From Elysia chlorotica (taxonomy: Eukaryota; Mollusca; Gastropoda; Plakobranchidae), in assembly GCA_003991915.1 (NCBI GenBank), contig RQTK01000491.1, positions 297,525 to 361,524 of the forward strand: a stretch of 64,000 bases of DNA. Direction: 5' to 3'. The notes under the pieces were generated by a model. It had not been told where the DNA came from, did not search any database, and was given only the letters and a program-made list of their open reading frames with translations. A program made the position numbers and the translations under genes. This document shows, piece by piece, positions 52,101-63,293 of the stretch (the first letter of the stretch is position 1; every line of letters starts with the position of its first letter).

Positions 52101-55100
52101 AATTTTCAGCCCTCGCGATATTTTGCTTTTTGGTTTCTTTTCTCCAATGGTTCCTCAGGTGCCGAACAGGTGGGAAAAACAATTTCCCGTCCCTGAATTG
52201 TAACATTATTTTAATAAAGTACGATCGCAGATGCACTAGAAAAGCTTGGAACTAGAAAGTGTATTAAAATGCATACATCAAAGAGCAGCGGATCAAAACG
52301 AAAGCAACATACTGCCAGTCACAGGAGTAACTCACGCTTTTAGATACATGTATTTGCCTTATCACATGTTTTAACACACACAGATCCAATCTGTAGACCT
52401 AAATTTTCTCGCACACGAGATAGATCCGGTAATATACTATTATCGATACCGTTCAAAGAAAACCTCTGCGACTTGAGTTGTGTTCCGATAATGCATTTAT
52501 TTTGCTACCGGGTCAGATCGGATGACATGATGTTTTCACTTCGATACCACTCCAAGGCAAATTTTGTGATTGGCAGACTTTGAAGAAAAGAAGGAAAATG
52601 CGGAAAAGTAGCGACGAGGTCAAAATTGAGGATTTCCATGAATCCTCGAATCATTTTCAAAGCAAATTTGATTGGAGTAAAAGTCTTCAGCATTTTAAAC
52701 TTTCATGGAAAATTGCCTGATCGCGGCCAGAAAAAGCCCCCAAAATGGAAAAAAAAAAAAACAGACGGCGGACCGAACTACGGATGGTTCACAGCACTTA
52801 GATGGATCCACGGACTACCCACGTACTATTCGTCGATACACGGAAAATCTATCGATCCACAGATGAGTGGCAGCCCTGCTACATGTTTATGATTTTTCAA
52901 TAATAAATGACATGTTTAATTTCAAATTCTTTTTGTTTTTTATTACTATTTTCTATCAAAAGTTGATATCAACTCACCTGGATGGTGACTCGAATTCAAC
53001 TTTTGGTTTGATTTCGTCTGATGGAATCTTGTGCATGTCGATATTTGGTAGGCGGAAAGTAATATCTGTAAATGTTTTTTTAACGAGAATTATTTTAAAA
53101 ACTGTGTGCCCCCAAAATCTACGGGCTCAACAATTTTCACAACTACATTCCCTTGTAGCCACTTAAAGCTCTACGGATTGGAACATCCTGACTTTGAGTC
53201 CTCTTTCTTTATTTCGTCCAATCACAACATCGCAAAATGAACCAATATTTAACGCTTGAATGATCCACCAGATCTAAAATATAGATCTGATGTGACAGAA
53301 AAATTTATCGCTCGGGAGGATCTGCAAATTAGTTAGAACTATGGAGTCCTATTTCATTTTCTTTTTTTTTTAAGTAGACAAGATATTGAAAAAAAATGAT
53401 ATAATATAAATATTTATCTAACTAGACCCTTCTAAATGTTTTCTTTTTGGGGGGGAAAATGACATCAACCTATAGTATTAATATTACTAGCCCTCTAGAC
53501 TATATTTTACAAAACTATAAAACAAAACTCAAGCTCACTGGGCTCAACGTTTCTATCATTTGGTCTTCAAACTCACAAGTGTCAAAAACATTTCATTGAG
53601 ATAACCATGCAATCTATTCGCCTTAGATGAGTAGCAAACGGCAGATTGGATTGTTTGGAGGTATCATCTTCAATTGACAACGGCAGGCAAATCGGGTATT
53701 TCTGTTATGCTCATAACTGTACAGAAGTTACCAAACCAAGAAAATGATTATGAAGTATCTATTATATATAATTATTCTTATTTGTGATTGGCAGACTTTG
53801 AAGAAAAGAAGGAAAATGAGGAAAAGTAGTGATCAGGTCAAAATCGAGGTTCCGCATATGCTCACTACCCCTCGAATCATTTTCAAAGGAAATTATTGGA
53901 GTAAAAGTCTTCAGCAGTTTAAACTTTGATGGAAAATTGCCTGATCGCGGCCAGAAAAAGCCCCCCAAAATGGCAAAAAAAAAACCCTCAGACGGCGGAC
54001 CAAACTACGGATGGTTCACAGCACTTAGGTGGATCCACGGAGTACCCACGTACTATTCGTCGATACACGGAAAATCTGTCGATCCACGGATGAATGGCAG
54101 CCCTGCTACATGTTTATGATTTTTCAATAATAAATGACACGTTTAATTTCAAATTCTATTTGTTTTTTTATTACTATTTTCTATCAAAAGTTGATATCAA
54201 CTCACCTGGATGGTGACTCGAATTCAACTTTTGGTTTGATTTCGTCTGATGGAATCTTGTGCATGTCGATATTTGGTAGGCGGAAAGTAATATCTGTAAA
54301 TGTTTTTTTAACAAGAGAATTATTTTAAAAACTGTGTGCCCCCAAAATCTACGGGCTCAACATTTCTATCATTTGGTCTTCAAACTCTTAAGTCTTAAAA
54401 ACATTTCATTGAGAAAACCATGCAATCTATTCGCCTTAGATAAGTAAGAAACGGCAGATTGAATTTGCATATAAGTTATACATTTCATTAGTGGCATTGG
54501 CAGTAACATTTTTTTTCAAAAGCATGACTCCTTTGAAATTAAATAACCTACCGAATTTTAACTGAGAATAAATAAACCTCGGGGGGGGGGGGGGGATTGC
54601 ACCAAAGAAGTGCACATAGTCTAGAGTTTGGGCAGAATTTTCATAAAAACTAAAGGCATTTCACAGATGTTTTTGAAAGAATTTTAAAGTGTCGATGCAA
54701 TGCGATTAACAAGCTTAAGAAATGCTCAATTTGTCCAGATACAATCCAGAAATCATCAGGAAAAGTTACAATTATGAATTAATGTATACATGGACGTAGG
54801 ATAAAATCACTTATGCGGAACTTTGCATGAATCTCAGCTCTGTACGTCTTTTTTTCTTTCTTTGAATTTTAAACCATCCACCCTTATTCTTCGCTAATTT
54901 CTATCCCTTATTGAGGATTCTGGGTCATGAAGTGTCACTCTTATCTTTTGTGAAGGAAACAAACAAACAAAAAAACCTACATAAAAATTACATAACTTAA
55001 AGCTTTCAAAACAATCAAAATTTGTTTATAGATTCCTAATAAATTGCGGATGTTTTATCTTCACAGGGTTGTAAAATTTGAAATTACATAGAAGGTCTAA

Positions 55101-58100
55101 ACTAGAACGTGAATGAAAAGTCTGATATTAACCCTCTTTAGAAAGCATTTCACGAAAGCCCCTTGTGGATGGTGATAATAAGGCAGAGAAAGAAGCTTCT
55201 TTGGGTGAGAATCGCTGGCATCGAAACAGAACTGTGAACTGGTGTGTACAGACGTAAAAGTATGGGCAAATCCCTCCTCTTAGTTGCTGGTACAATGCGG
55301 TAAAAACACTTGACCTTGAGAGTAAAGAATAAAAAAATTGGATTATAAGGCTATTTAAAAACCAAAAACCAAAACAAAGAGAAAAATATAAACAGATAAA
55401 TAATGAAATATTGAGATATATATATAATACATACTCACCAATCGCTTTGAATATCGCTAAGAACATCCTCATTATTTGATAAGAAGGACATTGACCTGTT
55501 CAGAATGATGCAAAAAACAAATCAATAAAATGTTACTGTCACAGCTGATACTGATCATTCATCCTGAAAAGACCAGTAAGAATGATTATCTATGTAACAT
55601 ATAATAATATGAAACAATGTATCGCTAAAGCCATTTTTGTGCAATATTTAAAAATTAAGTCCTAAAAGTTAAATAAATGATCTTTAAAATCAAATAAAAA
55701 CATTTTGTTGATCACAACTAGACAGGCTTAAAATCATTTTTTTTCTTAATTATATTAAGTACATGTTTACTTTATGTTTGTACTTGCAGCCCATAATCAT
55801 TTAGTATCAATATTTAAAACTAAGAAAGTTGAATGTCCTTGAAAAGCTGAATGTTTGACAGCTGCTCATGTGCTACTCAAGGTACTACTCTCATGGTCCA
55901 AAATAAATTGTCTCATGTCACCTGGATCGAAAATCCCCGGACATTCTTGGAAACTTCCGCATCCAAGGATATTGAGGATATGAGTAATGAAGACAGCAAC
56001 GCCGTAACTTTTGAAAGATGTCCAGCTCTTTCCAGTCACTACCATTCTTTAGATAAATAAAAAGAAATAACACTATGATCTCAGAATGCATTGCAAGTCC
56101 ATGTGAGGTGTTTTTTTTCCCATGTTGTACAGATTGGACAAAATATAAAATTATTGCCCATACAAAGATAACAAGTTACATTTAATTATTTAATTATATA
56201 GGTATTATAAATGTATTCTGATCAGGTTGGTTCAGTTTGGAGAATCAAATTATTAAACTAGTTGAGTTATCTAAGGTGGCTATATTAAGGAGAAGATATG
56301 TGACGCAACCAGGGTGAATCAAGCACAAGTTGGAAATTTGACTTTTGGGTGTATTAGCATCAAATGCACATTAGGAGGTTGAAAAAATGTATCTCTATCA
56401 TTTCTAGAACCTGAGATATTCAGATTCATTTGAAAATGAAAAAAGGCATCATGTAGTGTTTTTTAAATATTTAGAGGGGTCTAGCAGCTAAAAATTTACA
56501 TCAGTGACTTGAGCCTGCTTCATCCTGGTTGCCTCACATATTTATATTAATAGAGGATGTTGGTTTAAAATTTATATATAAAAAAAAAAAAAAAGATTTT
56601 GGAAGGTGAATCCAAGTCAAGTACTGTAATCAAATTGTAAAATAGATGTGAACTTTACAGAAATTTTAAAATGAGACCGGTTGCTGCTAGCCGCCACTAA
56701 ATTTTTTATATACACAGTAATTATCTTTTTACCATTTTTTATTTCGGCTCTAGGATATTGAGAAAGGTGCGTTAAATTTTTTTTTTTAATTGAATAGCTT
56801 TACACACTTGTAATGTGTGATGCACAAAATTGAAGACATTTTTTGCATCTATTCCAGGTATTCTCCTAAAAGTCTCTTCTCTGCTCTCCACAACAACTCT
56901 CATTTTAGTTTTGAGGCTCCAATCAGCAGGATGGTGTTTTTTTGCCTAAAACACAAAAGAAAATTTTATCATTGATACACAATTTAATAAACAAATGACT
57001 ATAAATTGGAGAAAGTTTGGGAGTATATTTGATATAGCAGGCTTTTTTTTATGTTGTTTCCCATTGATAACACCATTTGAAGATTTCAGTGCACCTTCAA
57101 ACTAGCTCACAATAAGCTATTGGAATTTAAAATGGGATGCCAACTGGATCATTATTTTTTTACTGAATTTCTGGCATAAAGCGCTTAGCATATTGATTCA
57201 CAAACATAACCCCTTTGAATATTTTTAATGAACTCTGACCTGCCAACTTTTTTTTAAACTGAAAATCTGTAAATTTACGAAAAATTGGTATCACTGTTCA
57301 AACACTGCCCACAGAAACTGTATAATGTAACTGGTGCTTGAAATTTTAGTTAGAAATACATTTATATACAAATACCTCTAAATTTTTTTCTGAGATGGAG
57401 CTGTTATCCTCTATCCTCTCTGTAAAACTTGAACTTGAAGTGAATTGTGATTTTGACTTGAACAACTGACTTGCTGCTCGTCAGTCTTGTTTAGAAGAGC
57501 AGAACTTTTGCGATGACCAAAACTTTTTGTCCCAATACCAGACTGAAATAAATGCAAAACCATGTTGCAATGTTATATCAAAAATACTGTCTGGGCTAAC
57601 TTTACAACTGATTGTGTTAGACTGCCTTAACTGCTGTCAAAGCATTTAAAATAGACACTTATTGTGATCAAGCTAAAGAGATATATTGCAGCAATTAATT
57701 CCTACAAAATTCTGATAAACATTTTATAGGACAAAGCATCTTCTTATGAATTCAGTGTCCTTAAGACTGACAAACTCAAGATCAAGATTATAAATCTAAA
57801 CATGTGTTTTTTCACAATAATAAGTTTGCACTTAACTTTGTACTGTAGAAAAAAATTCCTATGGCCTAGTCCAGACTGCATTTTTTTCCCCATTGCTTAC
57901 TCTTGCATAAAAAGTAGCATTTTTAGACACACTGCTAACCAAAAAATGTGCATTGTATACAACAGAAAATGACAGGGTGAATATATGACTAGATAAATAC
58001 ATTCAATAAAACTTTGCACAAATATTAATTAAGTTAAACTTAACAAAATAAATAGATCTCAATCTAGACACTGCCTTCAATACCCAGCACTGTACCTAAA

Positions 58101-60554
58101 TTCTCATTTCAGAGAGTACCGACCATGTGTTGCAAATTTGGATTTATTAAATGTGTCCATGTTCCCTTTCAACCATTAGGGCATTGCCCATGCAATCGCA
58201 GGCATGCTAAAGCACTGCTAGTCACAAAAGCACATGGCGTTTCGGCGGACTTACAGACATTCCGTCCAATGTGAAAACTGAAATTTATCGCCACTTGCAA
58301 CACGCACTTGTTCCACTTTAAGATTTTACCCCAAATAAATATATTTTACTGTGACATGGTGTATAAACCTCAAAATCAAATGAAAGTATTTCCCCATCTT
58401 TCCTTTACAAGTATACCTAAATAGCTATGGTAAAAACAACAAAACAATACATTAAATTTACATGTTGAACACTGTGGATATTATGCAAACTTTTTTTAAA
58501 GAGTATTTGCATGAATATTATCCTACATTTTTCTCAGCACCGGCCGAAAAAAAAAATTTTTATTAAAAAGATTTACAGGGATGCACTGCAGAACCTTTGA
58601 AACAGTGACATCAAACTTTTATACCAAATACTTAGCTAAAAAAAAGTGATTACTTGACATCTAAAGACAATTCATATATGTCAAAAAATCTATTTCTTTT
58701 TTTTACATTTGACAAGAAGATAAAAGCTGGAATATAGTGGAATTATTAATCCTACCCGTACTTTGGGGATGACTTTGAAACCCCAGGGGTCATTTTCATT
58801 AGTTTTAAAATACTTGGGATCGGAATATATTGGTGAAATTTTAAGTATTCCTCATAAATTCATTTTGACAAATGATAACACCAGAATTATAGTCCAAAGT
58901 TTTAAATGAAACTGACCAGGGTCATTTAGAAAACCTCACCACTATTGGCAATGGAGTGACTTTGACAACACACCCCATAAAGATGTTAAAAAAAAAAAAT
59001 TCCTATCAGTACACTGGGGGCGATACAGAGAGCCCACTACTGTAAAGTGGGACAGCTGAGATTTATTTCTATTCGTACTTCAATACCACACATCAGCCAG
59101 CAAATCTATTTCCTTTTACTCTTAACTCCTGCTGCTCCTCCACCTCCTCCTCCTCTTTGTGACCAACTGAGACAGGAGTCATGGTAATCTCGCCGTGTTG
59201 TGCGTGGCAGCACATAAAATTGTCAGACGTGTCTTGGGGCCCGCCCACAATATAGCCTATATAGTGCTGATGTTAGACGTTAAACAAACTCAACTCAACT
59301 CTCCTCCTTTAATTATTTTTACTCCTAATTATCCAACTCTCTTATACTCCTACTACTCCTGCTTCGCCTCCTTTCCTACTCCAATTCAAAATCCTCCCAT
59401 TCCTACTCCACACACTACTGCTGCTTCTCCTTCGCCTACTCCTACTCCTATAGAGGTTTATCCCTACCACTACAAGTACTTCTTCTCCTCCTACTCCCAT
59501 TCTTGCTCCTTTTTTTACTCTTTGTACTATAATCCTCCTCCAGTATACTTATTAATAAGCGTCGGCAATGGTAATACTCAATTCCTCATTCCTCCTGCTT
59601 CGCCTCCTTTTTCTTTCTCCCTTCTGCGCCCCCTCCCTCCTGTTCTTCCTTCATTCTACTCATCTTCTCTCCTGCTCTTCCTCCAGATCATTCTGCATGT
59701 CCTCCTCCGCCTGCACCTGCATCAACTCCTGATCATCTTCGCTTTCCATGCTCCTCCTCCTTCACCTCCTCAGTTTCCACCTACGTCTCCTCCTCCTGCT
59801 CATATCACTGGTGCTCCTGTTCCTCCTCTAACTCCTCATCCTCCGCCTGTTGCTCCTACTCCGCTAATTGAGAATTCTGTCTACTTCTACATTGGCTGCC
59901 TATTAAAATGTGAGGGCACAAAGTCACCCGCGACGTACTGATACGATAGTAAAATATGACATACGGAAGCACAGCAGGTGAAAACAATAGGAAAAGATAT
60001 TTATTGGCTGGACAGATAAAATTGTTTAACGTAAGGGAAGAATTAAAAGCAGCTGGAATTAAGGATAGGGAAGTGTGGAGAGGCATTTATACCAGTACTT
60101 GATGGTAGGATAACTTGAAAATAATACTTACCATATTCTCAGCTTCTGTGAGAATGTCTATGAGTTTGCTTGAAAGTGAAGGACTTTCATTAGTTGTGGG
60201 TAGGTTTGTATTGTTCAAGTCCTCTTTTCTTTCAGAATGAGAATCGGAATCGGCAGAAGTTCTCACCGATAACTGAGAGTCAAGAATCGATCTGCGCTTG
60301 ATAGTATTCTGTGTGGAAGTCTCACAAATAAAAGGGTTTTTACGTTTTAATGATTGCGAGTCATTTTGGAATTTCTGATTTCTTCCTTCCTCTAAGGCAC
60401 TTGATTTCACAGCTGAACTACTCTTGACTCCTGATTTTGTTACTGAACTTGTCTTTGCTTGATCCCTCTTTGTTGTAGATGATTGCCTCTTTATACGATG
60501 AGTTTTCATGACATCTTTTGGATTCTGCCATACTTCTTTGTTGGGCGACGACAT
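45749..60554 (-). CDS. DONSON: DONSON, replication-fork (CMG assembly) protein
   Basis: Eleven minus-strand coding exons assembled by splice sites, phase and homology; about 700 residues against 566 in human. Family landmarks in order: NPF in a basic N-terminus (exon 1), HHPADWSLKTK (exon 3; human has VDWSIKTR), LRRCCLHYSYPQYPW (exon 4), SDIQSDW (exon 5), CPYFYVCTHQFTVLFR and SPSTRGFREML (exon 6), ITFRLPNID (exon 7), WLEQMG (exon 8), DNRPQSMVYVEGG and SGPQHGLPPTLLSPV (exon 9), FEISGPILPHHTL and the C-terminal YLWS (exon 11). DONSON is known to act in the nucleus with TOPBP1, GINS and DNA polymerase epsilon to load GINS onto MCM during origin firing, and to protect forks. Oddities: one missing base in exon 2, exon 7 present twice, part of exon 9 duplicated, and an acidic exon 10 without a clear vertebrate counterpart. 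Confidence 0.92.
47079..47225 (-). CDS. DONSON: DONSON exon 10 (acidic insert)
   Basis: Acceptor ttcttgcccag, phase 0. Encodes a Glu/Asp/Asn-rich segment (SVDEKEVENEESDNEVV) with no obvious vertebrate counterpart. The 3' end is uncertain: AAC|GTAGAT (47085), GAT|GTACTT (47079) and GAT|GTGTGC all keep phase 0. Confidence 0.6.
47746..47941 (-). CDS. DONSON: DONSON exon 9
   Basis: Acceptor aactggatccag, 196 nt, donor ACACA|GTATGT, phase 0. Carries REIDNRPQSMVYVEGG and SGPQHGLPPTLLSPVPF, among the best conserved DONSON segments. Confidence 0.92.
47828..48420. repeat. Duplicated block C, copy 1 (exon 9 5' part and intron)
   Basis: About 590 bp repeated in the same orientation at 49698-50288 with few differences. 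It includes the first part of DONSON exon 9. Confidence 0.93.
49698..49811 (-). pseudogene. DONSON exon 9, truncated duplicate
   Basis: Repeats the first 114 nt of exon 9 with its acceptor, then breaks off after NYPSCIA into unrelated sequence. If spliced in, it would disrupt the protein. Part of the duplicated block 49698-50288. Confidence 0.85.
49698..50288. repeat. Duplicated block C, copy 2
   Basis: Near-identical copy 1.87 kb away. The left junction falls inside exon coding sequence; the right junction lies at gcatagag, where copy 1 runs into a T-rich tract and copy 2 into a G-run. Confidence 0.93.
50653..50850 (-). CDS. DONSON: DONSON exon 8
   Basis: Acceptor ttccacctaacag, 198 nt. 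Acidic stretch ENEDEEDDIND, then SEWLEQMGLERKD matching the SWLEEMG motif of vertebrates. The donor TT|GTATCC is inferred from the phase of exon 9 and is not strong. Confidence 0.82.
51454..53132. repeat. Tandem unit I carrying DONSON exon 7a
   Basis: 1679-bp unit followed head to tail by a second unit. It contains about 470 bp (about 52095-52565) missing from unit II. Confidence 0.92.
52978..53065 (-). CDS. DONSON: DONSON exon 7, copy a
   Basis: Second copy of the 88-nt exon with intact acceptor and donor, inside the tandem unit 51454-53132. Either copy completes the frame between exons 6 and 8. Confidence 0.8.
53133..54360. repeat. Tandem unit II carrying DONSON exon 7b
   Basis: Head-to-tail repeat of unit I with an internal deletion. 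A third, more diverged fragment (about 54361-54470) follows, matching about 51869-51967. Confidence 0.92.
54206..54293 (-). CDS. DONSON: DONSON exon 7, copy b
   Basis: 88 nt, acceptor tttacag, donor TCCAG|GTGAGT; encodes DITFRLPNIDMHKIPSDE with the first base supplied by exon 6. Identical in sense to copy a 1.2 kb downstream. As 88 is not a multiple of three, only one copy can be spliced in without a frameshift. Confidence 0.8.
55133..55314 (-). CDS. DONSON: DONSON exon 6
   Basis: Acceptor actctcaag, 182 nt, donor GAGG|GTTAAT. Holds the family's most conserved block, CPYFYVCTHQFTVLFR, and SPSTRGFREML. Confidence 0.92.
55439..55495 (-). CDS. DONSON: DONSON exon 5
   Basis: 57 nt. Acceptor ctgaacag, donor GATTG|GTGAGT; SFLSNNEDVLSDIQSDW aligns with the segment ending MSDW in human. 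Confidence 0.85.
55922..56046 (-). CDS. DONSON: DONSON exon 4
   Basis: Acceptor tttatctaaag, 125 nt, donor TCCAG|GTGACA, phase 2. Encodes LRRCCLHYSYPQYPWMRKFP, aligned with the LRCTFQQSLIYWLHP region of human. The opposite strand happens to be open for 69 codons and should not be annotated instead. Confidence 0.82.
56808..56945 (-). CDS. DONSON: DONSON exon 3
   Basis: Acceptor tgttttag, phase 0; HHPADWSLKTKMRVVVES matches the conserved DWSxKT block. The 3' end is less certain: donor CAA|GTGTGT at 56808 keeps phase 0 for exon 4. Confidence 0.75.
57376..57542 (-). CDS. DONSON: DONSON exon 2, frameshifted
   Basis: Acceptor tttatttcag and donor TTAGAG|GTATTT are good, but the exon is 167 nt where 168 is needed. 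The first 24 codons read in one frame (SGIGTKSFGHRKSS...) and the rest in another (FKSKSQFTSSSSFTERIEDN). The break lies near 57465-57475. A missing base in the assembly or a null allele would both fit. Confidence 0.6.
59100..59880 (+). repeat. Long CTC/TCC-rich polypyrimidine tract (DONSON intron 1)
   Basis: Roughly 700 bp of degenerate tcctcc/tcctact units on the plus strand, so GGA-rich purine in the DONSON sense strand. The 248-codon Pro/Ser/Leu open frame across it (59195-59941) is explained by stop-poor composition. Confidence 0.8.
59205..59300 (+). mobile_element. Possible SINE 3' tail
   Basis: The sequence atagtgctgatgttagacg followed by ttaaacaaactcaactcaactc resembles tails of tRNA-derived SINEs common in molluscs (gacgttaaacaa...). 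Assigned from recollection of such tails only. Confidence 0.35.
60132..60554 (-). CDS. DONSON: DONSON exon 1
   Basis: First ATG at 60554, 141 codons, donor AATATG|GTAAGT, phase 0. Lys/Ser-rich and likely disordered; carries LKRKNPFI, comparable to the NPF of vertebrate DONSON. Confidence 0.8.
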
Positions 60555-60856
60555 TTTCACTGTAGAGACAAAGTATGAATATGATTAAACAATTAAATTC
60601 CTCTCTACCCGTTCATATAAAAATATGCATGTCTTATACACAGTTCTACAATATTTCACAGAGAGCAAAGATGTAAAGAAGTGGACACACTTTTGATTTT
60701 ACCCACTAGCTTAGCTAGTGTAAGGCTTGGTTGATGATTGATTGGCAGTTATTCTCATTATAAAGCACATGGTGGACAGATCTTAGTAATATCATAAGAT
60801 AATTATAGTAATAATAATAATAATAATAATAATAGTAACAATTAATAATAATAATG

Positions 60857-60896
<40 letters not shown>

Positions 60897-63031
60897 CAAT
60901 AAATAAAAAATAAAATTAATAAATCACATTTATGCAGTGGTTCCCATTCTAAAATAAAACTCTCAAAGGCGCTCTACATGTTATGCGATAAATATATATT
61001 CTTATATGAACAAATATAGATGAATATCAATATGTAAATGTCATGCAATAAGTAATTTATACGAACAGATATACATAGAAAATATTCGGTAAATGCCATG
61101 CAATGAATAATCTTATATCATTTACAAGTGTGCAAATAAAAAATTCATAATGATAATTTAATATAACCGTCACATAATAACGGATTAAAAGCATAGAGTG
61201 TTACAAGTGTCATAGTCTTACAAAGACAATACAATTTAAAAGCCATACAAATCATAATAAAATGTTTAAAAGGTTTGATATAAAAAACATATAGCTCAAC
61301 GCAATGGAAGTTTCAAATCTACTGTTTAAGATAAATATGGCAAAAACAAAAAGCCACTTACGAACCAACTGAATTGAAAAAAATTTTAAAAGGTGGCTTT
61401 TTGTGCAAAAAAATTCTCAAACATATCCTATCGCTGCACACATTTCAAATATCATACTGTTGGATAAAGAGGAAATTTTACACAGATTACATTCAAAATA
61501 AGAATCCAGCTGTACAGAATACAAAACAAGATTTCAGAGTTTTGAAGCTCCTCATCAACTGCCCGGCAAAAACTAAACAAGGTTGAAGGAAAATTCTTTT
61601 ATTAACCAGCTTAGATAGAAGCGGTCGGGTTCGCTGCTGGGTTCGTTGCCCAATATCTGCGAGACCCTCCTCAACAATATCATATGTAATATTCTGAGTT
61701 TGGCCTTGTCGATGTCCAGTAAGCTGCATGGTTTCTTGTTCCATAGGATATGTCAGCCTTTCCTTTGCTTCCTGAACTGTCTTTTATGACCTTTGAGGAC
61801 ATTGTTGACCTGATTGGATCATAGAAATGCCCGCTTTAACCATTTGACTTGTTTTTGTTTGACCTTTTTTTTTTATTACATTTGTCAGGTTTGTTTTATG
61901 TATTTTAAACTTGCCTGGATGGAAATCCAGTAATACACTGAAACAGAACAAACAAAAACATAAAACGATTACTTCACTACCGTTTACTGAAGTTTGAAAC
62001 ATGAGTGGATTTTTGTGTGTTAATTCAACATGTATTGCTTGATATATAGATTTTACTTCTTTTACCCCTTGGCAACTACACAAAGTTTACAGAGCCTCAA
62101 CAATCATTTTCAAGAAAGAAACAGATCAGCACTGCTGGACAGCCATCAATAGCGCATGTGAAATTTGTAGTAGAGACTGAGCTCTTTTGAAATGAAATCA
62201 CTCACCGTCTAGCTAGCTATATCAGAGTTAACTTGGCCAAGGAGTTAAGATCTGGAAGCTTTCATTTTTTTTTTAAAGGCTCACACGGCTAAAATTCTAT
62301 AATTTTTTAGACTATACTTCTGTAGCAGGATAGAGAGTCCTAATCAAATTTCATTTGATGTTTGCTGTAAGCATACCCTTTGCTCTAATACCCACAAAAC
62401 AATTTTCAAAAGGCACCTATTTGCAACCAAGAGAAAATAAAACTATCATCAAAGTCAGGACGTCACAATATCATTTGGTATGTTGATGTCAAAGTGGCAA
62501 AATTTGTTTACTCTCTTAATACAGCAGTCCTTGACTGCGAAAGTAGTGCAAAATGTAAATCACCTAAATTCTTACCATATGGCTGGTATTCATCAGCAAC
62601 ACACTTCCAAGTCAATTCAGTCATGCATTCCAAGGTGTGCTGGTATCAAGCCTTCAACAAGAACACCCGTCTATGCATGGCACAGATTAGGTTCCCTGCT
62701 ATACGAGTTGGGGTCTATTTTTGCATAATCATAACTAAATTATGTTAATATGTGTTTGATTTTGAACAAAATAATATGTCAATACAACGATGAACCTTTT
62801 TCTCTCTTTTTTTATCTCACTGTTCTTTATTTCTGTAGAGTATTCTGTAATTAGTGTATCTATCAGTATAACTTGTATTTATATTCTTTTTTTATTGTGT
62901 TTTTTTTTTCATTCAACAAAGTGTAAAATCATGTAGCCTGGCTAACAAAGCCTTTTATTACCTTAGACAGACTCATCTGCATATAAGCCTAGCTGAGTTG
63001 CAGAGTCAATGGCAGGTAGATAAATTTGATA
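60555..63031. other. Intergenic region between DONSON and the plus-strand gene
   Basis: Shared 5' flank of two divergently transcribed genes. No core promoter element is distinctive. Minus-strand open fragments at 61493-61744 and 61784-62083 (Gln-rich, e.g. THRQGQ-like composition) and a plus-strand frame at 62494-62748 with several Cys are possible coding or transposon remnants, but no family is recognised. Confidence 0.45.
60806..60903. repeat. ATA trinucleotide microsatellite
   Basis: AAT/ATA units with a few interruptions, about 250 bp upstream of the DONSON start codon. Confidence 0.93.
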
Positions 63032-63109
63032 GGTTTAAACTCTATTTTGTACATACCCTTATTTTGTTGGGTTTTAAACTCTATTTTGTACATACCCTTA
63101 TTTTGTTGG
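63032..63109 (+). repeat. 39-bp tandem duplication
   Basis: Two adjacent copies of a 39-bp unit (core ctattttgtacatacccttat). The second copy runs into the inverted repeat arm. Confidence 0.92.
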
Positions 63110-63212
63110 CGCTCACTACGTCTTGTGGCAGCAACAACTTGGCTCGCTCCACTAACTGGAAGCTGCTGGACTGCACCATCCGTGTCAGATTGCTTGGGGG
63201 ACACTTTTTTAA
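63087..63212 (-). repeat. Inverted repeat, left arm (antisense copy of exon coding sequence)
   Basis: Reverse complement of 63875-64000 with about two visible mismatches. Read on the minus strand it encodes KKVSPKQSDTDGAVQQ and RRSERQQNKG, the same peptide as the second exon of the plus-strand gene. Confidence 0.93.
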
Positions 63213-63293
63213 TCCTTTCCATGCTATTGGTCTCTATTATAAGAATATAATTTCTTATCTAATTTATTTTTATTTATTATTTTTTTTTTACAG

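Noticed and set aside
51764-52255. Plus-strand 163-codon frame with a hydrophobic segment
   Set aside because: The second tandem copy (from about 53440) has stops and indels in the same frame, and the frame covers DONSON intron; no homology recognised.
55851-56060. Plus-strand 69-codon open frame with a Tudor-like look (VTWIENP)
   Set aside because: It lies exactly opposite DONSON exon 4, whose splice sites, phase and homology are convincing on the minus strand.
59195-59941. 248-codon Pro-rich plus-strand frame
   Set aside because: Explained by the stop-poor CTC-rich tract; no start context, domain or splice support.
62998-63293. N-terminal extension of the plus-strand basic protein to 62998
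   Set aside because: It runs through the 39-bp tandem repeat, the antisense arm and a poly-T acceptor; the exon more likely starts at 63294.
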